A stretch of DNA of 64,000 bases, from positions 682,001 to 746,000 of the forward strand of contig CAVSMD010000004.1 of NCBI GenBank assembly GCA_963728995.1. The letters are read 5' to 3'. A program made the translations under genes and the position numbers. Positions 49,407-58,239 of this stretch are shown piece after piece (position 1 is the stretch's first letter; each line of letters begins with the position of its first letter). Under the pieces are notes generated by a model, which was given only the letters and a program-made list of their open reading frames with translations, did not search any database and was not told the origin of the DNA. Source of the DNA: FEN-1219 sp963728995 (lineage in GTDB: Bacteria; Pseudomonadota; Gammaproteobacteria; Steroidobacterales; Rariloculaceae).

Positions 49407-50849
49407 ATGGCGCTTCACGAACTGCTCGCTATTACTCCGTACCCGGCGCTGTCCGCGCTGCTGGCGATCGTGCTCGCGATTGCGATCTTGTATCTCGCAC
49501 GCAGCTACGCGCACAGCGCGATCACCACGGTTTGTGCCGCCTTCACCGAGATCCTGCGGCTCGCGGCGCAGGCCGCGACGGCCGGCGAGCAACGGCTGAG
49601 CGCCCGCAACCGCGAGGTGCTGCTGGCGGCCGGCCGCGAAGCGAAGGAGCGCGTCATCGAGCGCGAGTTCGATCGCATCGGGGTCAGTGTCCACAAGGAC
49701 CTTGCCGGTTATCCCGCGCTGCAGCGCACGTTGTCCGAGGCCATCACGCGCGTCGACGAGGACTACCGGCAATCGGCCGAGGTGCCGCCCGAGCCACCCG
49801 GCTGGGTCAAAGCCGTGGAGGCCATCGCGAAGCTCGAAATTCGCAAGGATCAGGCGATCGGCCCGATCCTGAACGACATTCACGGCTCGCTCGTCAAAGC
49901 GCACGGCGAGGCCGTCGACGAATACCGTGCATCCGCCGCACGGCGGCACGGCCTGCTGCAGCGCATGCAGCCGCAATGGCGCTCGATCCTGCAGGCGCTC
50001 GGTCGCGTGGAAAAGAGCACTACGAGCCTGCTCGAGCGCTCGCGCTCAATCGACCGTTATCTCGACGAGTACCGCGAGATCGCCAGCGGCACCGACCGCG
50101 CGCTGCAAGTGCTGTCGTCATCGTCGCTCGTGCAGTTCTTCATCTCCGCCGCCGTGCTGGCCGTGGCCTTCGGTGGCGCGGCGATCAATTTCTCGCTGAT
50201 CTCGCGGCCCATGGCCGAGATGGTGGGCGGCACGAGCTTCGTAGGCTCGTTCCGTACCGCGGACATCGCCGCGCTCGTGATCATCATGGTCGAGGTGTCG
50301 ATGGGCCTGTTCCTGATGGAATCGCTGCGGATCACGCGGCTATTCCCGGTCATCGGCGCGCTGCCGGACAAGATTCGCGTGCGGATGATCTTCGTGACGT
50401 TCGCGATCCTCGCGATGCTGGCGTCGGTCGAGGCCGGCCTCGCCTACATGCGCGAGATCCTGATGCAGGACGAGCTCGCGACGACGGCGCTGCTGCGCGG
50501 GGGCACGCAGATCGCCGTGAGCGACCACCTGTGGATCACGACCGCGGCCCAGATGGGCATGGGCTTCACGCTGCCGTTCGCCCTCGTGTTCGTCGCGATC
50601 CCGCTCGAGACGTTCGTGCACTCCCTGCGCACCGTCGTCGGCCTGCTCGGAATCGGGCTGCTCCGGTTCCTGAAATTACTGCTGAAGCTCCTCGGCACCC
50701 TGTTTCAGCACACCGGCACGGCGCTCGTCAGGATCTACGACGTGGCGATCTTCTTGCCGCTGTGGATCGAGTCGTCGCGCCGGGGGACCCGTGACGGCAG
50801 CCGTGCCAAGCAGGCGACCAGCAAGAAGCACGTGGAGGTGGCGTCATGA
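49407..50849 (+). CDS. polytopic membrane protein of unknown function, c-di-GMP riboswitch-controlled
   Basis: 480 residues. One N-terminal membrane helix (about 13-32), then a long hydrophilic, helical region (33-235) rich in Glu/Arg/Ala and likely coiled-coil, then four to five membrane helices (about 241-263, 284-304, 327-348, 378-402, 409-432) and a basic tail. The arrangement loosely recalls MotA/TolQ/ZorA-type proton-channel subunits with large soluble parts, but I see no family motif and do not assign one. The end overlaps the ATG of the vWA lipoprotein gene by four bases, so the two are translationally coupled and probably form a complex. Confidence 0.85.
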   Translation: MALHELLAITPYPALSALLAIVLAIAILYLARSYAHSAITTVCAAFTEILRLAAQAATAGEQRLSARNREVLLAAGREAKERVIEREFDRIGVSVHKDLAGYPALQRTLSEAITRVDEDYRQSAEVPPEPPGWVKAVEAIAKLEIRKDQAIGPILNDIHGSLVKAHGEAVDEYRASAARRHGLLQRMQPQWRSILQALGRVEKSTTSLLERSRSIDRYLDEYREIASGTDRALQVLSSSSLVQFFISAAVLAVAFGGAAINFSLISRPMAEMVGGTSFVGSFRTADIAALVIIMVEVSMGLFLMESLRITRLFPVIGALPDKIRVRMIFVTFAILAMLASVEAGLAYMREILMQDELATTALLRGGTQIAVSDHLWITTAAQMGMGFTLPFALVFVAIPLETFVHSLRTVVGLLGIGLLRFLKLLLKLLGTLFQHTGTALVRIYDVAIFLPLWIESSRRGTRDGSRAKQATSKKHVEVAS

Positions 50850-51529
50850 GCACGACGATCCTCACGCGGCCGCTCGCCCTCGTGGCGATGACCGCGCTGC
50901 TCGTGACGGGCTGCACGCGGTCGGCGCCGCACGGCACCGGCGTCTACTTGCTGCTCGACACTTCGGGCACGTATCGGCAAGAGCTCGTGAAGGCCGAGCA
51001 GATCATCAACTACACGTTGACCCGGCTCGGTGCCAACGATTCGTTCGCGGTGGCGCGCATCGACACGGGCAGCTTCAGCGAGAAGGACATCATCGCGAAG
51101 GTCACGCTCGACGATCGGCCGAGCACCGCGAACGCGCAGAAGCGCGCGTTCTCGCAGTCCATTGCGAACTTCCTCGCCAACGTTCAGCCTTCGTCCTACA
51201 CGGATATCACGGGTGGGCTCTTGCAAGCCGTCGAATTTCTGAACGAAAAGGACCCGGGGCGCAAGACGATCTTCATCTTCTCGGACCTGAAGGAAGACCT
51301 CGAGAAGGGCTACGTGCGCGACATCCCGGTGCCGCTCGAGGGGTTCGAGGTCGTGGCGCTGAACGTGACGAAGCTGCGCACCGACAACCTCGATCCGCGC
51401 GAGTACCTCAGCAGGCTCGACCAGTGGCGGACCCGCGTCGAGCACGAGCACGGCACGTGGCGCGTGATCAACGACCTTGATCGGCTCGAGGGACTGCTCG
51501 GTGCCCGCGTCGTTCTGGCCAGCCAGTAG
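50846..51529 (+). CDS. von Willebrand factor A-like lipoprotein
   Basis: 227 residues. Lipoprotein signal peptide with lipobox LVTGC (Cys23). The mature part is a vWA fold: GVYLLLDTSGTY (residues 32-43) gives a MIDAS-type DxSxT, SSYTDITGGLLQAVEFL (about 116-132) supplies the second-loop Thr, and TIFIFSDLKEDLE (141-153) the third-loop Asp147. So a metal-dependent protein-binding site looks intact. Anchored to the outer face of the inner or inner face of the outer membrane; residue +2 after Cys is Thr-Arg, which does not look like an inner-membrane retention Asp. Coupled to the upstream membrane protein gene under the same riboswitch. Confidence 0.86.
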   Translation: MSTTILTRPLALVAMTALLVTGCTRSAPHGTGVYLLLDTSGTYRQELVKAEQIINYTLTRLGANDSFAVARIDTGSFSEKDIIAKVTLDDRPSTANAQKRAFSQSIANFLANVQPSSYTDITGGLLQAVEFLNEKDPGRKTIFIFSDLKEDLEKGYVRDIPVPLEGFEVVALNVTKLRTDNLDPREYLSRLDQWRTRVEHEHGTWRVINDLDRLEGLLGARVVLASQ

Positions 51530-51666
51530 GGCAACGAGCACGACGCGAATCCCCAAGGCGGGTCCGGCACCGACGTCGGGCCGCCGGTCATGGCCTCCGC
51601 GCGGGGCTGGACAGCGCAGGGCGGGGCTGTTTCCATAGCGTCGTTCGCCACCGACGGAGCAGGCCC

Positions 51667-52659
51667 GTGAATCGCTGTCGTGCCGTCTTGACGCTCGCAG
51701 CCGTGGCCTGGGCGTTCGCAGCGCCACCGGCCAACGCCGAGGATCCGCCGTACGTCGCGCCCCGCACCTCGTGGGGCGATCCCGCGATCGCCGGCACTTA
51801 CACCAACAAAGACGAGTTCGGCACGCCGTTCGAGCGACCGGACGATCTCGCCGACAAGCCGCGCGACGCGTTCGGGCCCGACCAGATGGCCAAGCTCGTG
51901 GCGCAGCGCCGCGAACGCGGCCGCGCGATCGCGGCGTCGATTGGCGGCAGCCCCGATAACGACACGGGCGCCGGTCCCCCGCACTGGTACGAGTACCTCG
52001 ATGCCGTGAACAGCCGGCCGTGGCTCGTCGAGGAGCCGGCGGACGGTAAGGTTCCGACGCTGACGGCGCAGGGTAGACAACGGGCCGCGGCGCAGCGGGC
52101 CGCGCTCGCTAAAAGCAATGCCCCCGATACCTACACTGACCTGGGCCTCTACCAGCGCTGCATCACGATCGGCCTGCCGGGCTCGATGATGCCCATGATC
52201 TACGGCAACGCGTACGACATCACTCAGGCGCCGGGCTACGTCGCGATCCGCTACGAGATGGTGCACGAGACGCGCCTGATCCCGCTCGACGGCTCGCCGC
52301 ACGTGAGCCCCGACATCCGGCTGTGGATGGGCGACGCACGCGGCCACTTCGAGGGCGACACGCTGGTCGTCGAGACCACGAATATCCGCGAAGCGGCCGC
52401 GTATCGCTCGGCGAGCGCGCACTTGCGGATCGTCGAGCGGTTCACGCCGGTCGACGCCGGCACGCTGAGCTGGCAGGTCCGCTTCGAGGATCCCGAGACC
52501 TGGACGGCCCCATGGGAGATCGAAATGCCGCTGAAGCGCGAAGCCGATGCGGCGCCGTTCGAGTATGCGTGCCACGAAGGGAATCGCGGCCTCAGCAACA
52601 TCCTGAGCGCGGCGCGCGCCACCGAGCGCGCCAGCGCCGGCGAACCCGCACGAAAATAG
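51667..52659 (+). CDS. secreted protein of unknown function
   Basis: 330 residues from GTG. Signal peptide RAVLTLAAVAWAFAAPPANA, mature protein beginning EDPPYVAPRTSWGDPAIAGTYTN. Conserved-looking segments: RCITIGLPGSMMPMIYGNAYDITQ (in parts), GYVAIRYEMVHETRLIPLDG, LWMGDARGHFEGDTLVVETTNI. I recognise this as a type of secreted protein common in environmental Proteobacteria and Acidobacteria, with no known function. Predicted beta-rich. It lies after the vWA gene with a 137-base gap and is convergent with the GGDEF-EAL gene; not clearly part of the riboswitch operon. Confidence 0.8.
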   Translation: MNRCRAVLTLAAVAWAFAAPPANAEDPPYVAPRTSWGDPAIAGTYTNKDEFGTPFERPDDLADKPRDAFGPDQMAKLVAQRRERGRAIAASIGGSPDNDTGAGPPHWYEYLDAVNSRPWLVEEPADGKVPTLTAQGRQRAAAQRAALAKSNAPDTYTDLGLYQRCITIGLPGSMMPMIYGNAYDITQAPGYVAIRYEMVHETRLIPLDGSPHVSPDIRLWMGDARGHFEGDTLVVETTNIREAAAYRSASAHLRIVERFTPVDAGTLSWQVRFEDPETWTAPWEIEMPLKREADAAPFEYACHEGNRGLSNILSAARATERASAGEPARK

Positions 52660-52666
52660 CTACGGC

Positions 52667-55552
52667 TCAGGCCCGCGCGCGGACCGGGATCGTTTCCAGC
52701 AGCTCGACGAGCGCGTCGGGATGACAGGGTTTCGAGAACAGAAACCCCTGCATCTCGTCGCAGGCGTGGTCGCGCAGGAACTGGAATTGCTCGGCCGTCT
52801 CGACGCCCTCGGCGACCACCGTGACTCCGAGCGCCTTGCCGAGAGCAATGATCGTCTCCGCGATCGCACGATCGTCGGCATTCTGCGGAATGTCGCGGAC
52901 GAACGACCGATCGATCTTCAGCGTGTCGATCGGGAAGCGCTTTAGTTGCGACAGCGACGAGTAGCCGGTGCCGAAATCGTCGACGGCGAGCCGCACGCCG
53001 AGCTTCTTGATCGCCGCGGCCTTCTCCGCCGCGACATCCACGTTGTGCATGATCATGCTCTCGGTGATCTCGAGCTCGAGCAGCCGGGGGTCCATACCGG
53101 TCTCGCGCAGCACTTGCGCGATGTCGCCGAGCAGCGCCGGATCACGGAACTGCCGCGGTGAGATATTCACGGAGATCACGATGCCCGGCAGGCCCCGCCG
53201 TTGCCACGCGATGTTCTGCTCGCAAGCCGTTTGCAGAACCCATTTGCCGATCGTGACGATGAGCCCGGTGTCCTCGGCGAGCGGAATGAACTGGGCCGGG
53301 GACACGGTGCCGAGCTCGGGATTCCACCAGCGCAGGAGCGCCTCCGTCCCCTTGATGGTCCCCGTCGCGAGGTCGATGCGCGGCTGGTACTGCAACGAAA
53401 ACTCTTCCCGCTCGAGCGCGCGCGCGAGGTGCGACTCCAGCACGAGGTGCGCGACGGACATCGGGCTCGAGTCGGCGGCGTAGAACTGATAGTTGTTCTT
53501 ACCTTCTTCTTTCGCGAGGTACATGGCCGTATCGGCATGCTTCATGAGCGTCGTGGCGTCGCGCGCATGGAGCGGATATCCCGCCACGCCGATGCTGCCC
53601 GTGATTCGGCACTCGTGCCCCATGATGTCCACGGGCGCGAGCACGGTCGACAAGATCTTCTTCGCCACCTCGGCCGCCACCGCCAGGTCCCTGACGTGAT
53701 CGAGCAACACGACGAACTCGTCGCCGCCAAGCCGGGCGACCACGTCCGATTCGCGAACGCTGCGGGCGAGACGCCCTGCGATTTCCTTCAGCAGAAGGTC
53801 GCCGGCCTCGTGGCCGAGCGAATCGTTGACGATCTTGAAGCGATCGAGATCGATGAACAGCACTGCGCATTGGCGACGGTCGCGGTGCGCCGTCTCGATC
53901 GCACGCTCTAGCACCTCCGAAAACAACGACCGATTCGGGAGGCCGGTGAGCTCATCGTGCGTGGCGAGGTAGTTGACTCGTTCCTGCGCAAGTCGTTGAC
54001 CCGTGATGTCTTCGACCACGGAGATGTGATAAAGCGGCTGGCCGTCGGCGGCACGTCTGAGTGCGCTCGTGATTCTCACCCAAAATATCGTGCCGTCCTT
54101 GCGGACGTAGCGCTTCTCGGCACGCATCGTGTCGATCTCGCCCGCCTGCAGACGCGCGCGATCCCTGTCCGTGACGTGCACGTCCTCGGGATGCGAGACC
54201 GCCTGCGTCGTCAAAGCGGCGAGCTCCTCGTCCGAATAGGCGAGCATCTCCTGTAGCCTGCGATTCGACCAAATGAACCGGCCCGCGAGGTCGACGTGCG
54301 CAATACCGACGGCCGCGAGCTGCACGGTGCTGGCGTAACGCGCCTCGCTTTCGCGCAGCCGATGCTCGAGCGCGCGGCGTTCGGTGATGTCGTGGATCGT
54401 GCCGATCACGGCCACCGGTTGACCATCGGCGTCGAGCCGCAGCTGCACGAGCTGCTCGACGAGCTTCTGCCGACCGTCGCCAAGCACCAGGCGGCTCTCG
54501 GCCGGCTGGTACCCCTCCGGACCCACTGCAATGTTGCGCTGGCCCTCGATGAGGACCGCTTGATCATCGGGGTGAACCTTCGCGATGAAATTCTCGAACG
54601 TCGCCGGATAATCACTCGGATCCTCCTCGAGGATTCGGTAGAGCTCGTCCGACCACCAGCTCGTGTTGGTCGCAAGGTCCCACTCCCAGTTACCGATCTG
54701 GGCGATCCGTTGGGCCTCGCGATACCGCGTCTCCATCAGGTGGAGGGTCGTCTCGGTCGCCTTGCGCTCGGTGATGTCCTGCATCGTGCCGTAAATAAAG
54801 AGGGGGTCACCTGTCTCGCCCAGGGTTATCTCGCCTTGCGTGTGGAAGACCTTGTGCGTGCCGTCCGACAGCACCACGCGGATGTCGGTACCTTCGGCGC
54901 CGTCCTCCCTGGCTTGCGCGATACCGTCACGGACCCGCTCCCGGTCGAGCGGATGCACGAGCTCGAGGAACCGATCGAAAGGCCGGGTTTGCTCGTTAGG
55001 ATCGATCTGGAGCATCCGGTACAGCTCGTCCGACCACCAGTGCTCGTCGCTGACGATATCCCAGGTCCAGCTACCTATTCGCGCGATCCGCTGCGCCTCG
55101 TTCAGGCGCATCTCGCTGCGCGCGACGGCCTCCCGCCCGCCCTGCTGGGTGGTGTCATGCAGCACGCACATGGCGACGGATCGCCCATCTACATCCGCGA
55201 CGCTCAAGCGGACGTCGAGCGTAAGCCGCGTCCCGTCCTTCCTGACCCCGGCCAGCTGCAGGCTCGCTTCGAACGGTCGTGCGCGCGGCGCGGCCAGAAG
55301 CTCGCGCACGCTCTGCCAGCTCTTACCTCGCAGACCACCCGGAATCCACGTGCCGAGCGGCTGTCCGAGCAGCTCGACCGTCGTGCAGCCAAACAGGTGC
55401 ACGACGTGGGCATTCGCGAACAGGATGCGTTCCTCGACGTCGAGCAACAGCAGTGGAGCGGGGACGATCTCGAGCATGGCGGTGGCGTCGCCGCCGAGCC
55501 TGGCGGCGTCGAGAGTCGCGCTCTGGTCGATCGCTCGAGTCACATCGCCCAT
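52667..55552 (-). CDS. bifunctional diguanylate cyclase/phosphodiesterase with four PAS domains
   Basis: 961 residues from ATG 55552. Four tandem PAS domains (about 25-130, 150-270, 275-395, 400-515; the middle pair share the WWSDELYR motif of PAS_3), then GGDEF (about 520-690) with intact GGDEF at 609-613 and an RESD inhibitory I-site five residues before it, then EAL with EAL at 737-739, VNISPRQF, ELEITES, DDFGTGYSSLSQL, KIDRSFV and AEGVET. All catalytic residues of both domains look intact, so it may make and degrade c-di-GMP. No membrane segment: a cytosolic sensor. Located near two c-di-GMP riboswitches. Confidence 0.95.
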   Translation of the reverse strand: MGDVTRAIDQSATLDAARLGGDATAMLEIVPAPLLLLDVEERILFANAHVVHLFGCTTVELLGQPLGTWIPGGLRGKSWQSVRELLAAPRARPFEASLQLAGVRKDGTRLTLDVRLSVADVDGRSVAMCVLHDTTQQGGREAVARSEMRLNEAQRIARIGSWTWDIVSDEHWWSDELYRMLQIDPNEQTRPFDRFLELVHPLDRERVRDGIAQAREDGAEGTDIRVVLSDGTHKVFHTQGEITLGETGDPLFIYGTMQDITERKATETTLHLMETRYREAQRIAQIGNWEWDLATNTSWWSDELYRILEEDPSDYPATFENFIAKVHPDDQAVLIEGQRNIAVGPEGYQPAESRLVLGDGRQKLVEQLVQLRLDADGQPVAVIGTIHDITERRALEHRLRESEARYASTVQLAAVGIAHVDLAGRFIWSNRRLQEMLAYSDEELAALTTQAVSHPEDVHVTDRDRARLQAGEIDTMRAEKRYVRKDGTIFWVRITSALRRAADGQPLYHISVVEDITGQRLAQERVNYLATHDELTGLPNRSLFSEVLERAIETAHRDRRQCAVLFIDLDRFKIVNDSLGHEAGDLLLKEIAGRLARSVRESDVVARLGGDEFVVLLDHVRDLAVAAEVAKKILSTVLAPVDIMGHECRITGSIGVAGYPLHARDATTLMKHADTAMYLAKEEGKNNYQFYAADSSPMSVAHLVLESHLARALEREEFSLQYQPRIDLATGTIKGTEALLRWWNPELGTVSPAQFIPLAEDTGLIVTIGKWVLQTACEQNIAWQRRGLPGIVISVNISPRQFRDPALLGDIAQVLRETGMDPRLLELEITESMIMHNVDVAAEKAAAIKKLGVRLAVDDFGTGYSSLSQLKRFPIDTLKIDRSFVRDIPQNADDRAIAETIIALGKALGVTVVAEGVETAEQFQFLRDHACDEMQGFLFSKPCHPDALVELLETIPVRARA

Positions 55553-55774
55553 GGTTGGTCCGCCAATTAGCGCGGCCGGTACTGATCCACGTGGTGCGGA
55601 TGCTACCGTCCTCACCGCCGCCAAACTCCGATTTCGTCGGCGTTTCCGCGCTGCACCTTTAGGGCGCACCCGGAAACCGTGATCTGGATCACGTTCTGGC
55701 GTGCTGTTACCGTGGGGCGGAAGCTGCCACGGGCACTGGGCAGCGGACATGTCGCGTCGCGAAAAGGGGGTGTG

Positions 55775-56230
55775 ATGCGCTCTGTAACACGGTGGTTCTC
55801 CATCAGCATAGTCGGACTCGCAGCCGCAGTCGCCGTGAGCCGCGCCGACGTCGATCCGAAAGCCGTGCAAGTCGTCCCGCCGAACGAGATCAAGTGGGTA
55901 CGCAATTCGGCCGGCACGAGCGAGCAAGCCGTGCTATTCGGCGACCCGAGCAAACCCGGCCCGTACGTCATCAGGATTAGATGGCTGCCGGGTAACATGA
56001 GCCGGCCGCATACGCACAGCACCGACCGGTTCTTCGTGGTGATCTCCGGTACCTGGTGGGTCGGCAGCGGCACGAAATACGATCCCGACAGCACGGTCCC
56101 CGTGAAGCCCGGCAGCTATGTGATCCATCATGCCGGCCAACCGCATTACGACGGCGCCAAGGACGAGCAGACCGTGATTCAAGTTTTCGGCACGGGTCCG
56201 ATGACGACGCAGTCGGTTGAAGAGCGTTAG
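55775..56230 (+). CDS. periplasmic cupin-domain protein
   Basis: 151 residues from ATG 55775. Signal peptide (WFSISIVGLAAAVAVSRA), then a single cupin barrel: YVIRIRWLPGNMSRPHTHSTDRFFVVISG with the metal-binding HTH and Glu-equivalent pattern, and PGSYVIHHAGQPHYDG with the second-motif His. Probably a metal-binding oxygenase-like or binding protein of unknown substrate. The 220 bases upstream, shared with the divergent GGDEF-EAL gene, are non-coding. Confidence 0.85.
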   Translation: MRSVTRWFSISIVGLAAAVAVSRADVDPKAVQVVPPNEIKWVRNSAGTSEQAVLFGDPSKPGPYVIRIRWLPGNMSRPHTHSTDRFFVVISGTWWVGSGTKYDPDSTVPVKPGSYVIHHAGQPHYDGAKDEQTVIQVFGTGPMTTQSVEER

Positions 56231-56344
56231 GCGAGACTCGACGCCCACAGATCGAGTGGAATTCGGCTCGGCAAGCCGCGGACCACTACCTCGGTCCGGG
56301 ACCGTATCGCTATAATTGCGCCCGAAATCAGCCAGGAGCACGGC

Positions 56345-56866
56345 GTGCGCCATCAAGACCAGCAGTTTTTCGACAGCTTCATGCTCATCATCGGCATCCT
56401 GCTCGGCGTTGCCGCGGGTCTGTTCTTCCTGGCGCGAGCGATTTCGATCGACACACAGGGCAAGTATGTCGCGGCCGATCCACGCGTCCAGGCGGCCATC
56501 GCCGAGCGCATCAAGCCCGTGGGTCATGTCATGCTGTTGGGCGATGCCGAGCTCGCGGCGGCCGCGGCCGCTGCGGTTGCCGCGCCGAAGCCCGAGGCCG
56601 CGCCGCTGACGGGCCCGCAGGTCTATAACGCCGCGTGCATCGCCTGCCATGCCCCGCCGGGGTTGAACGGCGCACCGCCGCTCGGCGACGCCGACGCATG
56701 GGCACCGCGGATCGCGCAGGGTATCGACACACTGCACCAACATGCGCTGATGGGGTTCCAGGGGGAGAAGGGCTTCATGCCGCAGAAGGGCGGCCGTGTC
56801 GACCTCTCGGACGCCGAGATCATGGGCGCCGTGGATTACCTGGTCGAGCAGGCCAAGAAGAAGTAG
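56345..56866 (+). CDS. membrane-anchored cytochrome c5
   Basis: 173 residues from GTG 56345. N-terminal membrane anchor (about 12-32), an Ala/Pro-rich linker, then a class I cytochrome c domain with CIACH at 98-102 (heme attachment) and axial Met145 in GFMPQKGG, the c5 pattern. DLSDAEIMGAVDYLVEQ is the usual C-terminal helix. Likely an electron carrier to terminal oxidases or acceptor for periplasmic dehydrogenases such as the PQQ enzyme nearby. Confidence 0.92.
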   Translation: MRHQDQQFFDSFMLIIGILLGVAAGLFFLARAISIDTQGKYVAADPRVQAAIAERIKPVGHVMLLGDAELAAAAAAAVAAPKPEAAPLTGPQVYNAACIACHAPPGLNGAPPLGDADAWAPRIAQGIDTLHQHALMGFQGEKGFMPQKGGRVDLSDAEIMGAVDYLVEQAKKK

Positions 56867-56902
56867 CCGCGCGCGCTGTCGCCGGTCTTGTCCTTGCGGA
56901 CT

Positions 56903-57535
56903 TCAGTGCGGGAAGGGCGAGAGCGCCGGCTTCGCGCCTGCGGGTAACGGCGTGCGCGCGGTGTTCAGGACCATCGAGATCATCGTGTAATAGCCCATCA
57001 AGCTCACCGTCTCGACGATGCCCTGCTCGCCAAAGCGGTCCAGCGCCCGGGCATACGTGGCGTCGCTGACGCTCTGGTTGCGCTGTAGCTCCATGCAGAA
57101 GTCGTAGAGGATCGCTTCTTCCTCCACCATGCCTGCGGGGCGGTGGCCTTCCGTGATCGCTCGTGCGATGTCGGGCGAGAGCCCCTCATCGACGGCCAGC
57201 GGATAGTGGGCATTCCATTCGTAGCTCTGCGACCACTGCCGCGCGGTCATGAGGATCACGAACTCGCGCAGCCAGCCGGGCAGGATGCTTTGGTAGCGCA
57301 GATAGTCGCTCAACCCACGCGCGCGACTCATGACCTCGGGGCTGCGCAGCAGCACGATCCAGGGTCCGGTCGGCTGGCCCCGCGCGGCCACGAATTCGGC
57401 AAGTGCCTTGGCTTGCTGCTCCGTGAGCTGGTCCTGCGGTATCGGGCCCATGCGATCCTGTGCCGTTGCGATTGGCCCGAAACCGATCACCAGGGTCGCC
57501 ACTACGACCATCGCCAATCGACCGTGATGACGCAT
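56903..57535 (-). CDS. secreted carboxymuconolactone decarboxylase (CMD/AhpD-like) family protein
   Basis: 210 residues with a signal peptide (RLAMVVVATLVIGFGPIATA). The CMD-like helical core is seen in LREFVILMTARQWSQSYEWNAHYPLAVDEGL, in parts, followed by ARAITEGHRPAGMVEEEAILYDFCMEL. The catalytic CxxC of AhpD is absent, so it is not a peroxidase of that type. Members with this 'EWNAH' motif are annotated as CMD family proteins with unclear substrate. Single gene between cytochrome c5 (convergent) and the tRNA. Confidence 0.85.
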   Translation of the reverse strand: MRHHGRLAMVVVATLVIGFGPIATAQDRMGPIPQDQLTEQQAKALAEFVAARGQPTGPWIVLLRSPEVMSRARGLSDYLRYQSILPGWLREFVILMTARQWSQSYEWNAHYPLAVDEGLSPDIARAITEGHRPAGMVEEEAILYDFCMELQRNQSVSDATYARALDRFGEQGIVETVSLMGYYTMISMVLNTARTPLPAGAKPALSPFPH

Positions 57536-57617
57536 CGCAGGACCTCTTGCTCGAAAGTGTTAACGATGTCGCCGGAATAGGATGTAAACCATGTGATCGG
57601 AATACACCGTTGTCGGT

Positions 57618-57693
57618 TGGCGCGCCCGGAGGGATTCGAACCCCCGGCCCCTGCCTCCGGAGGGCAGTGCTCTATCCGCTGAGCTACGGGCGC
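57618..57693 (-). tRNA. tRNA-Arg (anticodon CCG)
   Basis: Cloverleaf on the minus strand: acceptor GCGCCCG (57693-57687) pairs with CGGGCGC (57628-57622), discriminator G and encoded CCA follow to 57618. D arm GCTC/GAGC, anticodon stem CTGCC/GGCAG with loop CTCCGGA giving anticodon CCG, T arm GGGGG-TTCGAAT-CCCTC. Reads CGG Arg codons. 76 bases including CCA. Stands alone. Confidence 0.97.
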
Positions 57694-57733
57694 GTGCCCG
57701 GCAGTATATCGCGACGCGGTGTGAGCGCCGCCC

Positions 57734-58225
57734 CTACTTCAGCAAGTCCGCGGCCTTGGCCAAGCCCGCGCGAGCGCACTCGTCGTCGTCCTTCTGGCTC
57801 GAGCCGGAGCTCGCCACGCCGCCGAGAATCTCGCCGTCCACCGTGATCGGCACGCCGCCACCGAGCGCCAGGATGCCCGGCACGTTGCGCTGCGGCGCGC
57901 GGGCCGGATCGCTGGCCGTGGCCTGCTGGAAGTCGCGCGTCGAGGAGCGAAACACGAGCGCCGTGTAGGCCTTGCCGCGCGCCATGTCGATCGTGGCCGG
58001 GTTCGCCAGCTCGTCGCGCAACACCACGAGCAAGGTGCCGGAGCGATCGACGACGGCCACGGAGGTATGGAAGCCGCGTCCTTTGCATTCGGCGAGCGCA
58101 GCTTCCGCGATCACTTTGGCGGCGGCCAGCGACAGAATCCGCTGCGTCACGACGCCTTGTGCGGCGGCGTCGAGCGCGCCGAGCAGCAGGCCCGTGAGAA
58201 GCAAGCACCTAGCGACGTGCTGCAT
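57734..58225 (-). CDS. secreted GlcG/HbpS-like heme-binding family protein
   Basis: 163 residues with a signal peptide (CLLLTGLLLGALDAAAQ). LSLAAAKVIAEAALAECKGRGFHTSVAVVD and GTLLVVLRDELANPATIDMARGKAYTALVFR match the GlcG/HbpS family (heme or cobalamin binding, Roadblock-like fold), as does PGILALGGGVPI and GGVASSGSSQKDDDECARAGLA. Found downstream of the PQQ dehydrogenase gene, a pairing seen elsewhere, suggesting periplasmic redox or cofactor help. Same strand, 15 bases after. Confidence 0.87.
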   Translation of the reverse strand: MQHVARCLLLTGLLLGALDAAAQGVVTQRILSLAAAKVIAEAALAECKGRGFHTSVAVVDRSGTLLVVLRDELANPATIDMARGKAYTALVFRSSTRDFQQATASDPARAPQRNVPGILALGGGVPITVDGEILGGVASSGSSQKDDDECARAGLAKAADLLK

Positions 58226-58239
58226 CGTCTCCCCTTTTT

